A DNA stretch of 64,000 nt. Origin: MKUN01 sp964481425. Lineage in GTDB: Bacteria; Bacteroidota; Bacteroidia; Chitinophagales; Chitinophagaceae. The stretch lies in the NCBI GenBank assembly GCA_964481425.1, contig CAYZTM010000021.1, positions 1 through 64,000 on the forward strand. The letters are read 5' to 3'. The notes beneath the pieces are model-generated. The model made no database searches. It was not told where the DNA came from and saw only the letters and a list, made by a program, of their open reading frames with translations. Below are positions 27,555 to 34,373 of this stretch, in pieces. Position 1 is the stretch's first letter; each line of letters starts with the position of its first letter. The position numbers and the translations under genes were made by a program.

Positions 27555-28142
27555 TTGCTTTATATCTACGTATTCCTTGGCTCCCTTGTGGTCGACCTCA
27601 TGCCGTTCTTCGGGCCACCCGCATGGACGGTAATGGCTTATTTCCAGCTCAGGTATGGGCTCGACGTGTGGTGGGTGCTTGTCGCAGGTGTTATCGGCTC
27701 TACATTGGGGCGTTATTGGTTCAGCCTCTATATCCCCCTGCTATCGGCAAAGCTCATCAAACCGCAAAAGAACGAAGACATCCGTTTCATTGGGCAAAAA
27801 CTGTCCGGCAACGGTTGGAGGATACAATTGTTCGTACTTCTGTACACACTTGTGCCCCTGCCCACTACCTCTTTGTTTACGGCGGCAGGCATGGCCCGGA
27901 TACGGGCCATCAACATCATTCCCGCTTTTTTCATAGGCAAGTTCACCAGCGATGCCCTCATGCTGCATGCAGGCAAATATGCCTTCGAGAACACCGAACA
28001 GGTACTCGAGGGTATGGCCTCATGGCAAACCATATCCGGCACGCTCATTGGCATATTGCTCTTACTGGCATTTCTGTTCACCGACTGGAAAATACTCCTG
28101 CAACAAAAAAAATATCGCCTCAATTTCCGGATATGGAAATGA
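27555..28142 (+). CDS. Membrane protein, possibly DedA/VTT-like
   Basis: A 195-residue multi-pass membrane protein. In-frame stop TAA at 27537 leaves no ATG before the conserved hydrophobic start, so TTG at 27555 is the best candidate; the first internal ATG (27600) would cut off the first helix. The arrangement of an N-terminal re-entrant-like hydrophobic segment, a Gly/Arg-rich loop (GSTLGRYWFSLY) and the TAAGMARIRAINIIPAFFIGKF stretch resembles VTT (DedA/SNARE-associated) proteins, but the match is tentative. Confidence 0.65.
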   Translation: MLYIYVFLGSLVVDLMPFFGPPAWTVMAYFQLRYGLDVWWVLVAGVIGSTLGRYWFSLYIPLLSAKLIKPQKNEDIRFIGQKLSGNGWRIQLFVLLYTLVPLPTTSLFTAAGMARIRAINIIPAFFIGKFTSDALMLHAGKYAFENTEQVLEGMASWQTISGTLIGILLLLAFLFTDWKILLQQKKYRLNFRIWK

Positions 28143-28174
28143 CGGCCATCATAAGTACCTAACAGCAACAACTA

Positions 28175-28182
28175 TACTTTTG
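28175..28182 (+). promoter_or_regulatory. Possible -7 element
   Basis: TACTTTTG matches TAnnTTTG and sits 9 nt before the ATG at 28192. No TTG lies at the -33 position, so only the -7 half is supported. Confidence 0.3.
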
Positions 28183-28191
28183 CTCTTCGGT

Positions 28192-29082
28192 ATGCGTTCT
28201 GCGACATTAAAGCTTCTGCTGGCTCTTTTATTAACAGGCCCAAACCCGGTCAGGGCACAGCAATTGACGCTCTACACCATCCCTTCACCTCTGCCGCTTA
28301 ACTGGAAGTCACCGCATACACTATTTATAAGCTATATGGAGAACCTTATGATACATACAGGTTATCCCCATCACAGGCACCCTTTAGGCCATGTTATTGT
28401 AGAGCTGCGCGATACTGCCCATTATGCACTGGTTGGAGCTGTGGCCCGCTCAAAGGCCGAGTTATTCAATACGGTAACAAAGGAACATTATGGTTTAGGG
28501 GCTCTGTTTACCGTCTTCAATGGCAAACTGGAGACAAGTGAGGATAATTTCCACCAGCTAATAGACCGCTACCCAAAGGGAGATGTTGCCTACATCAAAT
28601 TTCTGCTCAACGAAGAGACCTTTCGGCGTCTTTGGCAGTACCTGCAGGAATACAATGCACGCGGCTACGATAAAATGTACAACGGGCACAACAGGCCGCG
28701 TGAGGGCAAAGGCGCAGGCTGCTCTGCCCTTGCCATCAGCTTTGTTGAATTGGGTGCCCTGCTCGATACGGCTACACTTGCCCAATGGCAGGTCTCAGTC
28801 AACATACAGGATAAACTAATTGGCGGACCCGAAGGCGGCAACAAAAGTATCAGTATGCTGCGCATGGCCTTTACCCAGCACTGGGCCGATACCGCCAAAC
28901 AGGCCTATAAGAGGCTCAGCTACTACGAGCCCCGCTATATATACAACTGGATCAACACAGCCTGGAAATATCCCGATACCGATCTCAGTTATGGCATCCG
29001 GCAACGTGGTAAAGCAAAAGGTATCATTATCGACTGCCGCCACCATCCCACACCCAATAGCGATATATGGCTCATCCCTTGA
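28192..29082 (+). CDS. Exported hypothetical protein, possible papain-like fold
   Basis: A 296-residue protein; start at 28192 gives a signal peptide (MRSATLKLLLALLLTG...RAQ). An early HPLGHVIVEL segment (a His before a beta strand) and a later GAGCSALAISFVE (a Cys at a helix start) are spaced as in permuted papain-like (NlpC/P60 or DUF4105-type) domains. That resemblance is my inference from the pattern and not a family assignment. The remaining part is rich in Tyr and Trp (YYEPRYIYNWINTAWKYPD). It stands between a membrane protein gene and the YdeI-like gene, all on the plus strand. Confidence 0.65.
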   Translation: MRSATLKLLLALLLTGPNPVRAQQLTLYTIPSPLPLNWKSPHTLFISYMENLMIHTGYPHHRHPLGHVIVELRDTAHYALVGAVARSKAELFNTVTKEHYGLGALFTVFNGKLETSEDNFHQLIDRYPKGDVAYIKFLLNEETFRRLWQYLQEYNARGYDKMYNGHNRPREGKGAGCSALAISFVELGALLDTATLAQWQVSVNIQDKLIGGPEGGNKSISMLRMAFTQHWADTAKQAYKRLSYYEPRYIYNWINTAWKYPDTDLSYGIRQRGKAKGIIIDCRHHPTPNSDIWLIP

Positions 29083-29146
29083 CAATAAGTTTTCCAGAAG
29101 CTGTCAATTATTTATTTTAGCTTTTCATTTTTTTGACCTTTGACTT

Positions 29147-29758
29147 ATGAATTACGATCCAAGAGTAGATGCATACATTGCTAAAGCTGCCCCCTTTGCA
29201 CAGCCCATACTCAACCACCTGCGCGAGCTGGTACATGCCGCTTGTCCCGATGTCGAAGAGACCATCAAATGGGGTTTCCCCAACTTCCAGTACAATGGGG
29301 CGGTAATGTGCAGTATGGCCGCCTTTAAACAACATATGGCTTTCAACTTCTGGAAAGCCGCTATCATGGACGATCCTCATGGCATACTCACCGTCACCGA
29401 ACGGGAATCTATGGGCCACCTAGGGCAGCTCCGCAGCCTTGACGACCTGCCCAAGGACAAAATATTCAAAGAGTATATCAGGCAGGCAGCCAAACTAAAT
29501 GAAGCGGGTATAAAAGTGCCCCGTGCAAAACCTGTCGCAAAAAAAGAGCCGGAAGTTCCGCCATATTTTATGAAGGCACTCAAGGCCGACAAAGCCGCGC
29601 TGGAAACATTCAAGGCATTCAGTAATACCAACAAGCGTGAATATGTGGATTGGGTAACCGAGGCTAAAACAGAAGCAACCCGCGATAAACGCATGGCCCA
29701 GGCTGTGGAATGGATGGCCGAAGGCAAGGTACGCAACTGGAAATACCAGCGTAAATAA
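29147..29758 (+). CDS. YdeI/OmpD-associated family protein (DUF1801 plus OmdA)
   Basis: A 203-residue cytoplasmic protein. The first half (about 1-120) is a DUF1801/YdhG-like domain (LVHAACPDVEETIKWGFPNFQY, GAVMCSMAAFKQHMAFNFW). The second half has the OmdA-type pattern (ALKADKAALETFKAF...KREYVDWVTEAKTEATRDKRMAQAVEWMAEGK). This fused arrangement is common in Bacteroidota; E. coli YdeI is linked to antimicrobial peptide resistance, but function here is unproven. A strong terminator follows. Confidence 0.88.
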   Translation: MNYDPRVDAYIAKAAPFAQPILNHLRELVHAACPDVEETIKWGFPNFQYNGAVMCSMAAFKQHMAFNFWKAAIMDDPHGILTVTERESMGHLGQLRSLDDLPKDKIFKEYIRQAAKLNEAGIKVPRAKPVAKKEPEVPPYFMKALKADKAALETFKAFSNTNKREYVDWVTEAKTEATRDKRMAQAVEWMAEGKVRNWKYQRK

Positions 29759-29761
29759 GCA

Positions 29762-29790
29762 AAAAGGCTGCTGGAAAGCAGCCCTTTTTA
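29762..29790 (+). terminator. Rho-independent terminator
   Basis: A GGCTGC/GCAGCC stem extended by A-U pairs, with loop TGGAAA and a following T run (CTTTTTA), lies just after the stop codon at 29758. Confidence 0.8.
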
Positions 29791-30002
29791 TTCCTATTTT
29801 ATTGTCAGTATTTGTGAACCTTAAAAAACATTAACTCCCTTCCAACGAACGGGCTGTCTAACACTCTGTTCATGAGCCGCTTATGCCCGTTTATTCCGGC
29901 TACAAAATCACGACTTTCATGTTAACGCAACATATCCGCTCCGTTAACCTTTCATGACCTTGCAAAAAAGCCGGTAAGCCTTTTACTTCGTAAATTAGCA
30001 TA

Positions 30003-30338
30003 GTGAAGTTTTTGTTTTGCTATACGATCGCATGCTACGCCTGCCTCTGTTCTGCTGCATCCGCACAGGCTTGGCAACAGTACAGGCCCCCGGCGAAAAC
30101 TACAAGGCTTGCTCATGACTCCCTGCTACCTTCCTTTAAGTACATCCGGCCCACTCAAAACAATAACACAAACCTCTCCCTCCGGCCCGATGGCTATACA
30201 CAACATTTCGGCTTCTTTTGCCGCCAGGAGTTGAAGCTGGAAAAACAGTCCCGTGTTCCCCTGCATTTTCGTCTCGGCAGTATGGACTATTGCGACTGGC
30301 TGGAAGGAAAAGCATCGGCACGCAGCTACAACCACTGA
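30003..30338 (+). CDS. Small secreted hypothetical protein
   Basis: A 111-residue protein with GTG start (VKFLFCYTIACY) and a signal peptide ending SAASAQ. The C-terminal half (FCRQELKLEKQSRVPLHFRLGSMDYCDWLEGK) is a recurrent block in small Chitinophagales secreted proteins. No function is known. It leads a run of three small genes on the plus strand. The preceding 240 nt carry no gene that I can support. Confidence 0.65.
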   Translation: MKFLFCYTIACYACLCSAASAQAWQQYRPPAKTTRLAHDSLLPSFKYIRPTQNNNTNLSLRPDGYTQHFGFFCRQELKLEKQSRVPLHFRLGSMDYCDWLEGKASARSYNH

Positions 30339-30418
30339 TCAGCATCAACGCAGCTACTGACTACCATCATTTCATTACCCATCAGCCAGGGATAGCTTTA
30401 CTACAAAACACTAACCGT

Positions 30419-30607
30419 ATGAAAGAACACATAAGGCGCAATGTGAGCAGCCCCCCATCTGCTGTGTATGGCATGGGCTTCGTCGGCTCAGCCATTTATT
30501 TTATCCAGCATGCTACAGGTTTTTGGATGGGAGTATTGGGTATATTGAAGGCTATCGTTTGGCCCGCTATACTCGCCTACAAAGCATTTGGGCTATTGAA
30601 TATGTAA
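30419..30607 (+). CDS. Small membrane protein, 62 residues
   Basis: A 62-residue protein starting MKEHIRRN with one or two hydrophobic helices (GMGFVGSAIYFIQHATGFWMGVLG and AIVWPAILAYKAFGLL). The FWMGVLGILKAIVWPAILAY block looks like a widespread small conserved Bacteroidota membrane protein. The ATG at 30419 was chosen because the in-frame upstream extension overlaps the previous gene and is not conserved in character. Function unknown. Confidence 0.6.
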   Translation: MKEHIRRNVSSPPSAVYGMGFVGSAIYFIQHATGFWMGVLGILKAIVWPAILAYKAFGLLNM

Positions 30608-30673
30608 CAGGTGCAGGGTACACATCGATTGTAGCATTGCTCCCAACACGCATTTCCTTAATTTTATAGTAAA

Positions 30674-30895
30674 ATGTATGCTATGGAGATCGAGGACAGG
30701 CACGAAGAAAACCCCGACGATACAAAGCATTGGATATGGGGCATCTTTTATTACAACCCGGATGATAAGCGGATATTCCCTCCCCAAAGGATTCGGGGTA
30801 TAGGCTGGACGATAAATTTTGCCAATCCATATTCCATTATCGCTATGGTGGCATTGATCGCGCTGATGATATTACTCGTTAGGTACCTGCATTAA
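30674..30895 (+). CDS. DUF5808 domain small protein
   Basis: A 73-residue protein. The central WGIFYYNPDDKRIFPPQR...GWTINFANPYS pattern matches DUF5808, a short domain often followed by one transmembrane helix, as here (about 52-70). The role of the family is unknown. A second in-frame ATG lies three codons in (30683). Confidence 0.72.
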   Translation: MYAMEIEDRHEENPDDTKHWIWGIFYYNPDDKRIFPPQRIRGIGWTINFANPYSIIAMVALIALMILLVRYLH

Positions 30896-30916
30896 ATTTA
30901 CCGGGAGCAGCAACAC

Positions 30917-30970
30917 CCACTGGTCTAAGCATCCCGCTTAGACCTAAGATCATGCAAGCGTCCCGCTTGC
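30917..30970. repeat. REP-like double palindrome, copy 1
   Basis: Two adjacent hairpins. The first has arms GGTCTAAGC and GCTTAGACC (30922-30944) with an ATCCC loop. The second has arms GCAAGC and GCTTGC (30954-30970) with a GTCCC loop. A second copy of the element lies at 34199-34252. It sits between convergent genes and may also act as a bidirectional transcription stop. Confidence 0.75.
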
Positions 30971-31003
30971 AACCGAAAGGACTTTAGCATTTTTGGGCTT
31001 AAA

Positions 31004-31549
31004 TTATTTTTCTCGCAGCAGCATCCATTCTTCCCTGCTGATCCCGAACAGGTCACACCGCTCCCCCCTGAACTCTGCTCCCTCTTCTATCAGCCGCATA
31101 CCATTGCGCATGGCCACCTTTTTTGACCTGTTGTTATCCGGGTGGATAATAGACACTATAGTATCGGCCACGCCGTTTTCAAAACCCCAATCACGGAATA
31201 GCTGCGCCGCCTCAGTAGCATAACCCTTACCCCAATATCTCCTTAGTAAGTGATAACCTACTTCTATCATCTCTTCCCCGTTCACCTCTTGAGGGAATAG
31301 CCCGCACATGCCCACGAAGGTGCCGCTTTCCTTCTCGATAAGCGCCTGCAAGCCACCCCGCTGTTCCTCGTAACGTTTCAGGGTCAGGTCAATAAATACT
31401 TGTGCTAATTCCTCCGGCCTTTTCCCCTGTATATTCGTGAACTCAGTCGCAATGGGGTCATTGCAATACTCTAGCCATGGCTCGGCATCCGCTAAGGTTA
31501 CATAACGGGTGGTAAGGCGTGGTGACTCCAGATTATTAGTGTAGTCCAT
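31004..31549 (-). CDS. GNAT acetyltransferase (RimJ/RimL type)
   Basis: A 181-residue N-acetyltransferase. The start at 31549 (MDYTNNLESPRLTTRYVTLAD) follows the family; upstream in-frame codons look non-coding. Signature blocks are LESPRLTTR, GMCGLF, MIEVGYHLLRRYWGKGYATEAAQ (acetyl-CoA loop, GKGYA) and HPDNNRSKKVAMRNGM. Such enzymes acetylate ribosomal protein N-termini or small amines. The specific substrate is not evident. Confidence 0.88.
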   Translation of the reverse strand: MDYTNNLESPRLTTRYVTLADAEPWLEYCNDPIATEFTNIQGKRPEELAQVFIDLTLKRYEEQRGGLQALIEKESGTFVGMCGLFPQEVNGEEMIEVGYHLLRRYWGKGYATEAAQLFRDWGFENGVADTIVSIIHPDNNRSKKVAMRNGMRLIEEGAEFRGERCDLFGISREEWMLLREK

Positions 31550-31695
31550 TTTGTGAATGCATATAAATGTATGCACCTCTGCCATTCAATATTTAGGTCC
31601 TAACCTCCTCGTATACTTGGTGCATATACTTCTGATACTTAGTATCCTGTCAATAATATAAATTTCTCTTCACATAAAAAACCGTGTTTTCACTC

Positions 31696-31726
31696 TTGTC
31701 ACATTTTCAAAATACCTATAGGTTTG
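31696..31726 (+). promoter_or_regulatory. Bacteroidota-type promoter of the PLD gene
   Basis: A TTG (-33) at 31696-31698 is separated by 20 nt from TAGGTTTG at 31719-31726, an exact fit to TTG-N19-21-TAnnTTTG. The start codon is 22 nt downstream of the -7 box. Confidence 0.6.
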
Positions 31727-31748
31727 TTACGTCTAAAAAATAAAAAAC

Positions 31749-33536
31749 ATGGAAGTCTCAAAATCAAAGAATGGCCTCAGTGTCAAGGCCTATAAGGGCG
31801 ACGCTATGACACTGCTTGCTTTCGACCTCGCTGAAAATAAAACGGATAATTTTACCGGCTTTAGCATCCGCGTCACTGTACCCGGCCATAAGCCCTACTA
31901 TCTTTTCAACAGGTTTGCATACAGTAGTGTCGTGCTTAAAAAGAGTGGTATAGACCCAAAAACTACTAACGTAAATTCTATGGAATTCGCACCGCTGCAA
32001 AAATACCGGTGGGTGCATACTCCCGGCGTCAACCACAACATCAACGATCCTATCTATGGCAAATACACTTACGAAGTAACGCCGCGTTACCTTATAGACG
32101 ATGTGCTCCAGCCGCTCAACCCAAAGCGTACAATAAGCCTGCAGATCGATGTAACCCCTTACGAAAAAGGTAATTTCAAGATAGGTTTTGCCCGGGGCTT
32201 TATCGAGTCGCAGGCTTATACCCGGCATTTCGGCTCGCAGAACAATACCCGTCCCAACAAGACTGATCTCATTTTCGATATAAAACAACTTGCAGGCCCC
32301 TCTGCTAAAGACAAGAAAAAATACCCTTTGCTGAAAGATTACACCTACGAAGACCTGCATACCTGGCTGGGTTGGCAAGCGCGCGCCCGAGTGATGGAGC
32401 TGCTGGCCGACACAGACAAAGACAAGGATATCACATTCGACGTTTTCGCCTTCGACCTAAATGAACCTACGATTTGCGACACACTCATAAAATTAGGCGC
32501 GCAAGGCCGTGTGCGGATAATACTTGACAATTCTAAAGATCATAGCGGCGCCACGAAATTTGAAACGAAATTTGAAAAAGCTTACCTAAAAACGGCTAGA
32601 GATAAGAAGAGCCTTGTAAGGGGGTGCTTTAAGGCCCTTGCTCACTCCAAGGTATTCATACAAAAAGCAAAAGACAAACCTGTAAAAGTGCTAACCGGCT
32701 CTACCAATTTTTCAACGAACGGCCTATACATTAATGCCAACCACGTGCTGGTATACAACGACCCAAAAGTGGCAGCCTTATACGAAGAAGTGTTTGAGAA
32801 CTCCTTAGGGCAGGATAAGATGAATGTGTTTAGCAAAGCTGACAATGCCATTCAGGATTACGGCTTCAGCACAGCTAAACTGCCGGATATGACTCTAAGG
32901 TTCTCGCCGCACAGCAAGAATGTTGCCTCTAAATTCTTCGATGCAATAAATAAACGTATCCTAGGTGCCAAAAGCGATGTGCTCTTCGCAATCATGAAAG
33001 ACAATAGCCAAAGCGCCATACTCGATGCCGTGCAGCAACAGGTAAAAAGCAACAAAGTCTTCACTTATGGCATTACCGATGTAATTGGTGACAAGAACGA
33101 TATCATGCTCTACAAGCCCGACAGTAAAAAAGGCGTTCGGGTGGCGGGCAAGCCGGGTACGTATATACTACCGCCGCCTTTTGAGACCGAGTGCAAGATA
33201 CCCGGCATTAGCGTGCACCATAAATTCATCGTTGTTGATTTCAAGTCCGACGACCCTGTCGTGTATTGTGGCAGCAGTAACCTTGCTTTTGGTCCTGAAC
33301 AAAGGAACGGAGATAACCTCATCGAGATCAGGGATAAAGATGCAGTAACCACCTTTGCCATCGAAGCCATCCGCCTCGTAGACCATTTCCAGTGGCGCGA
33401 CAGGTTGGCCCTTACTCCGCAAAAAGGAGAACAGAAGCCCATCTACCTGCACAATAGTAAGGAAGGCCACTGGTATAAAAAATATTACGACAGCAAAGAC
33501 CTTATGTTCATGGAGCGTACACTATTAATAAAGTAA
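31749..33536 (+). CDS. Phospholipase-D-fold protein (two HKD-type motifs), orphan
   Basis: A 595-residue cytoplasmic protein with no signal peptide. Residues 1-170 form an unrecognised beta-rich domain (FTGFSIRVTVPGHKPYYLFNRF). The rest is a two-lobed PLD-like module: first lobe HSKVFIQKAKDKPVKVLTGSTNFSTNGLY; second lobe VHHKFIVVDFKSDDPVVYCGSSNLAFGPEQRNGDNLIEI. Both keep the His-x-Lys pair and the GS-x-N strand typical of catalytic HKD motifs, although in lobe one the Asp is replaced in the HSKVFIQK context. The family includes phospholipases, cardiolipin synthases and nucleases. With no helical membrane anchor a nuclease or toxin-like role is possible. It is monocistronic, with its own promoter and a strong terminator, and is AT-richer than metG nearby (35-38% GC in two lines counted). 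Confidence 0.78.
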   Translation: MEVSKSKNGLSVKAYKGDAMTLLAFDLAENKTDNFTGFSIRVTVPGHKPYYLFNRFAYSSVVLKKSGIDPKTTNVNSMEFAPLQKYRWVHTPGVNHNINDPIYGKYTYEVTPRYLIDDVLQPLNPKRTISLQIDVTPYEKGNFKIGFARGFIESQAYTRHFGSQNNTRPNKTDLIFDIKQLAGPSAKDKKKYPLLKDYTYEDLHTWLGWQARARVMELLADTDKDKDITFDVFAFDLNEPTICDTLIKLGAQGRVRIILDNSKDHSGATKFETKFEKAYLKTARDKKSLVRGCFKALAHSKVFIQKAKDKPVKVLTGSTNFSTNGLYINANHVLVYNDPKVAALYEEVFENSLGQDKMNVFSKADNAIQDYGFSTAKLPDMTLRFSPHSKNVASKFFDAINKRILGAKSDVLFAIMKDNSQSAILDAVQQQVKSNKVFTYGITDVIGDKNDIMLYKPDSKKGVRVAGKPGTYILPPPFETECKIPGISVHHKFIVVDFKSDDPVVYCGSSNLAFGPEQRNGDNLIEIRDKDAVTTFAIEAIRLVDHFQWRDRLALTPQKGEQKPIYLHNSKEGHWYKKYYDSKDLMFMERTLLIK

Positions 33537-33570
33537 ACGGTACGCTTATACTTTACATTTTCAAAAAAAC

Positions 33571-33610
33571 GATGGGCATAAGCAATGTTCAATAGTTGCT
33601 TATGCCCATC
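33571..33610. terminator. Bidirectional terminator, perfect 15-bp stem
   Basis: Arms GATGGGCATAAGCAA and TTGCTTATGCCCATC enclose a 10-nt loop. An A run precedes it (CAAAAAAAC) and T-rich sequence follows, so it can end both the plus-strand PLD gene and the convergent DUF4468 gene. Confidence 0.85.
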
Positions 33611-33626
33611 GCATTATTTTACTACC

Positions 33627-34133
33627 TTACCAATCCGATTTGCCTTTGCAGGCCTCTTCTATCGACGCGATTATTTTTCCGAAATTTTCATCCACGTCAT
33701 TCATTATCTTCTTGCGTACGCCTTTGGGTGCGTAAAGCCCCTTATAATCGCCTAATGTTTTAGGGATACCCTGGGGGTTCACCAGCACAAACGAAGTAGC
33801 ACTCAGCTTATATTTGCCATCCTTAATATCTATGTTCAGCTTAAATTCGACTGAGGACAAACCCGAAACCACAAACGAAGGGGTGGTGCTGATGGTGCCT
33901 TTATCAGTCTCGTCAAAGTAATTAGTGTTCGACTGCGACTTTATGTTTTTGATCACCCAGCTTTTGATGGCGGCGAAGATATCGGCTTTTGATTTCCCCG
34001 ACACTTCGTAAACCTTTTCAAAACTATAGGTCTCATCCGCACCCTTAGTCAAAATTTTAGAATCCTGCGCAAAAGCCGATTGTGTAAACAGCAGTGTGAA
34101 CATAAGGCCTGCTGCATAAAGAAATTTATACAT
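33627..34133 (-). CDS. DUF4468 domain secreted protein
   Basis: A 168-residue protein with signal peptide (MYKFLYAAGLMFTLLF...AFAQ) and a DUF4468 domain (about 30-125): SFEKVYEVSGKSKADIFAAIKSWV, then TDKGTISTTPSF, then strands ending VEFKLNIDIKDGKYKLSATSF. The family has a TBP-like fold, is common in Bacteroidota, and has no known function. It stands alone and converges with the PLD gene. Confidence 0.82.
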   Translation of the reverse strand: MYKFLYAAGLMFTLLFTQSAFAQDSKILTKGADETYSFEKVYEVSGKSKADIFAAIKSWVIKNIKSQSNTNYFDETDKGTISTTPSFVVSGLSSVEFKLNIDIKDGKYKLSATSFVLVNPQGIPKTLGDYKGLYAPKGVRKKIMNDVDENFGKIIASIEEACKGKSDW

Positions 34134-34198
34134 TGTTCATAAGTTTTTTGTGATGGCAAGATAAACAGAAAGGATAAAAAAACAATGTTGGCCGCCCC

Positions 34199-34252
34199 CC
34201 ACTGGTCTAAGCGTCCCGCTTAGACCTAAAAATTACACAAGCGTCCCGCTTA
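34199..34252. repeat. REP-like double palindrome, copy 2
   Basis: Near-identical to copy 1: arms GGTCTAAGC/GCTTAGACC (34204-34226) with GTCCC loop, then a decayed second hairpin AAGC/GCTT (34239-34251) with the same GTCCC loop. The flanking CCCACTGG is shared too. It lies in the divergent region between the DUF4468 gene and metG. Confidence 0.75.
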
Positions 34253-34340
34253 CCATACAAGATACCCCCACCTCATCCAAGCTCCCCTACTTTCATTATC
34301 TTGCAGCCTGTTTAGAAAGGGGGAAGATTTCATATAACAA

Positions 34341-34370
34341 CTTTCTACTTTCTACTTAAGACTTTCTACC
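34341..34370. repeat. CTTTCTAC repeat block before metG
   Basis: Three copies of CTTTCTAC (the second and third separated by TTAAGA) lie immediately before the metG start codon. The same motif and its complement recur around 39069-39287 and at about 47656, so it is a dispersed family and not unique to metG. Confidence 0.6.
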
Positions 34371-34373
34371 AAA

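Noticed and set aside
27431..28162. A 243-residue plus-strand frame over two membrane genes
   Set aside because: Arg/His/Pro-rich shadow frame; the overlapping frames carry clear transmembrane helices.
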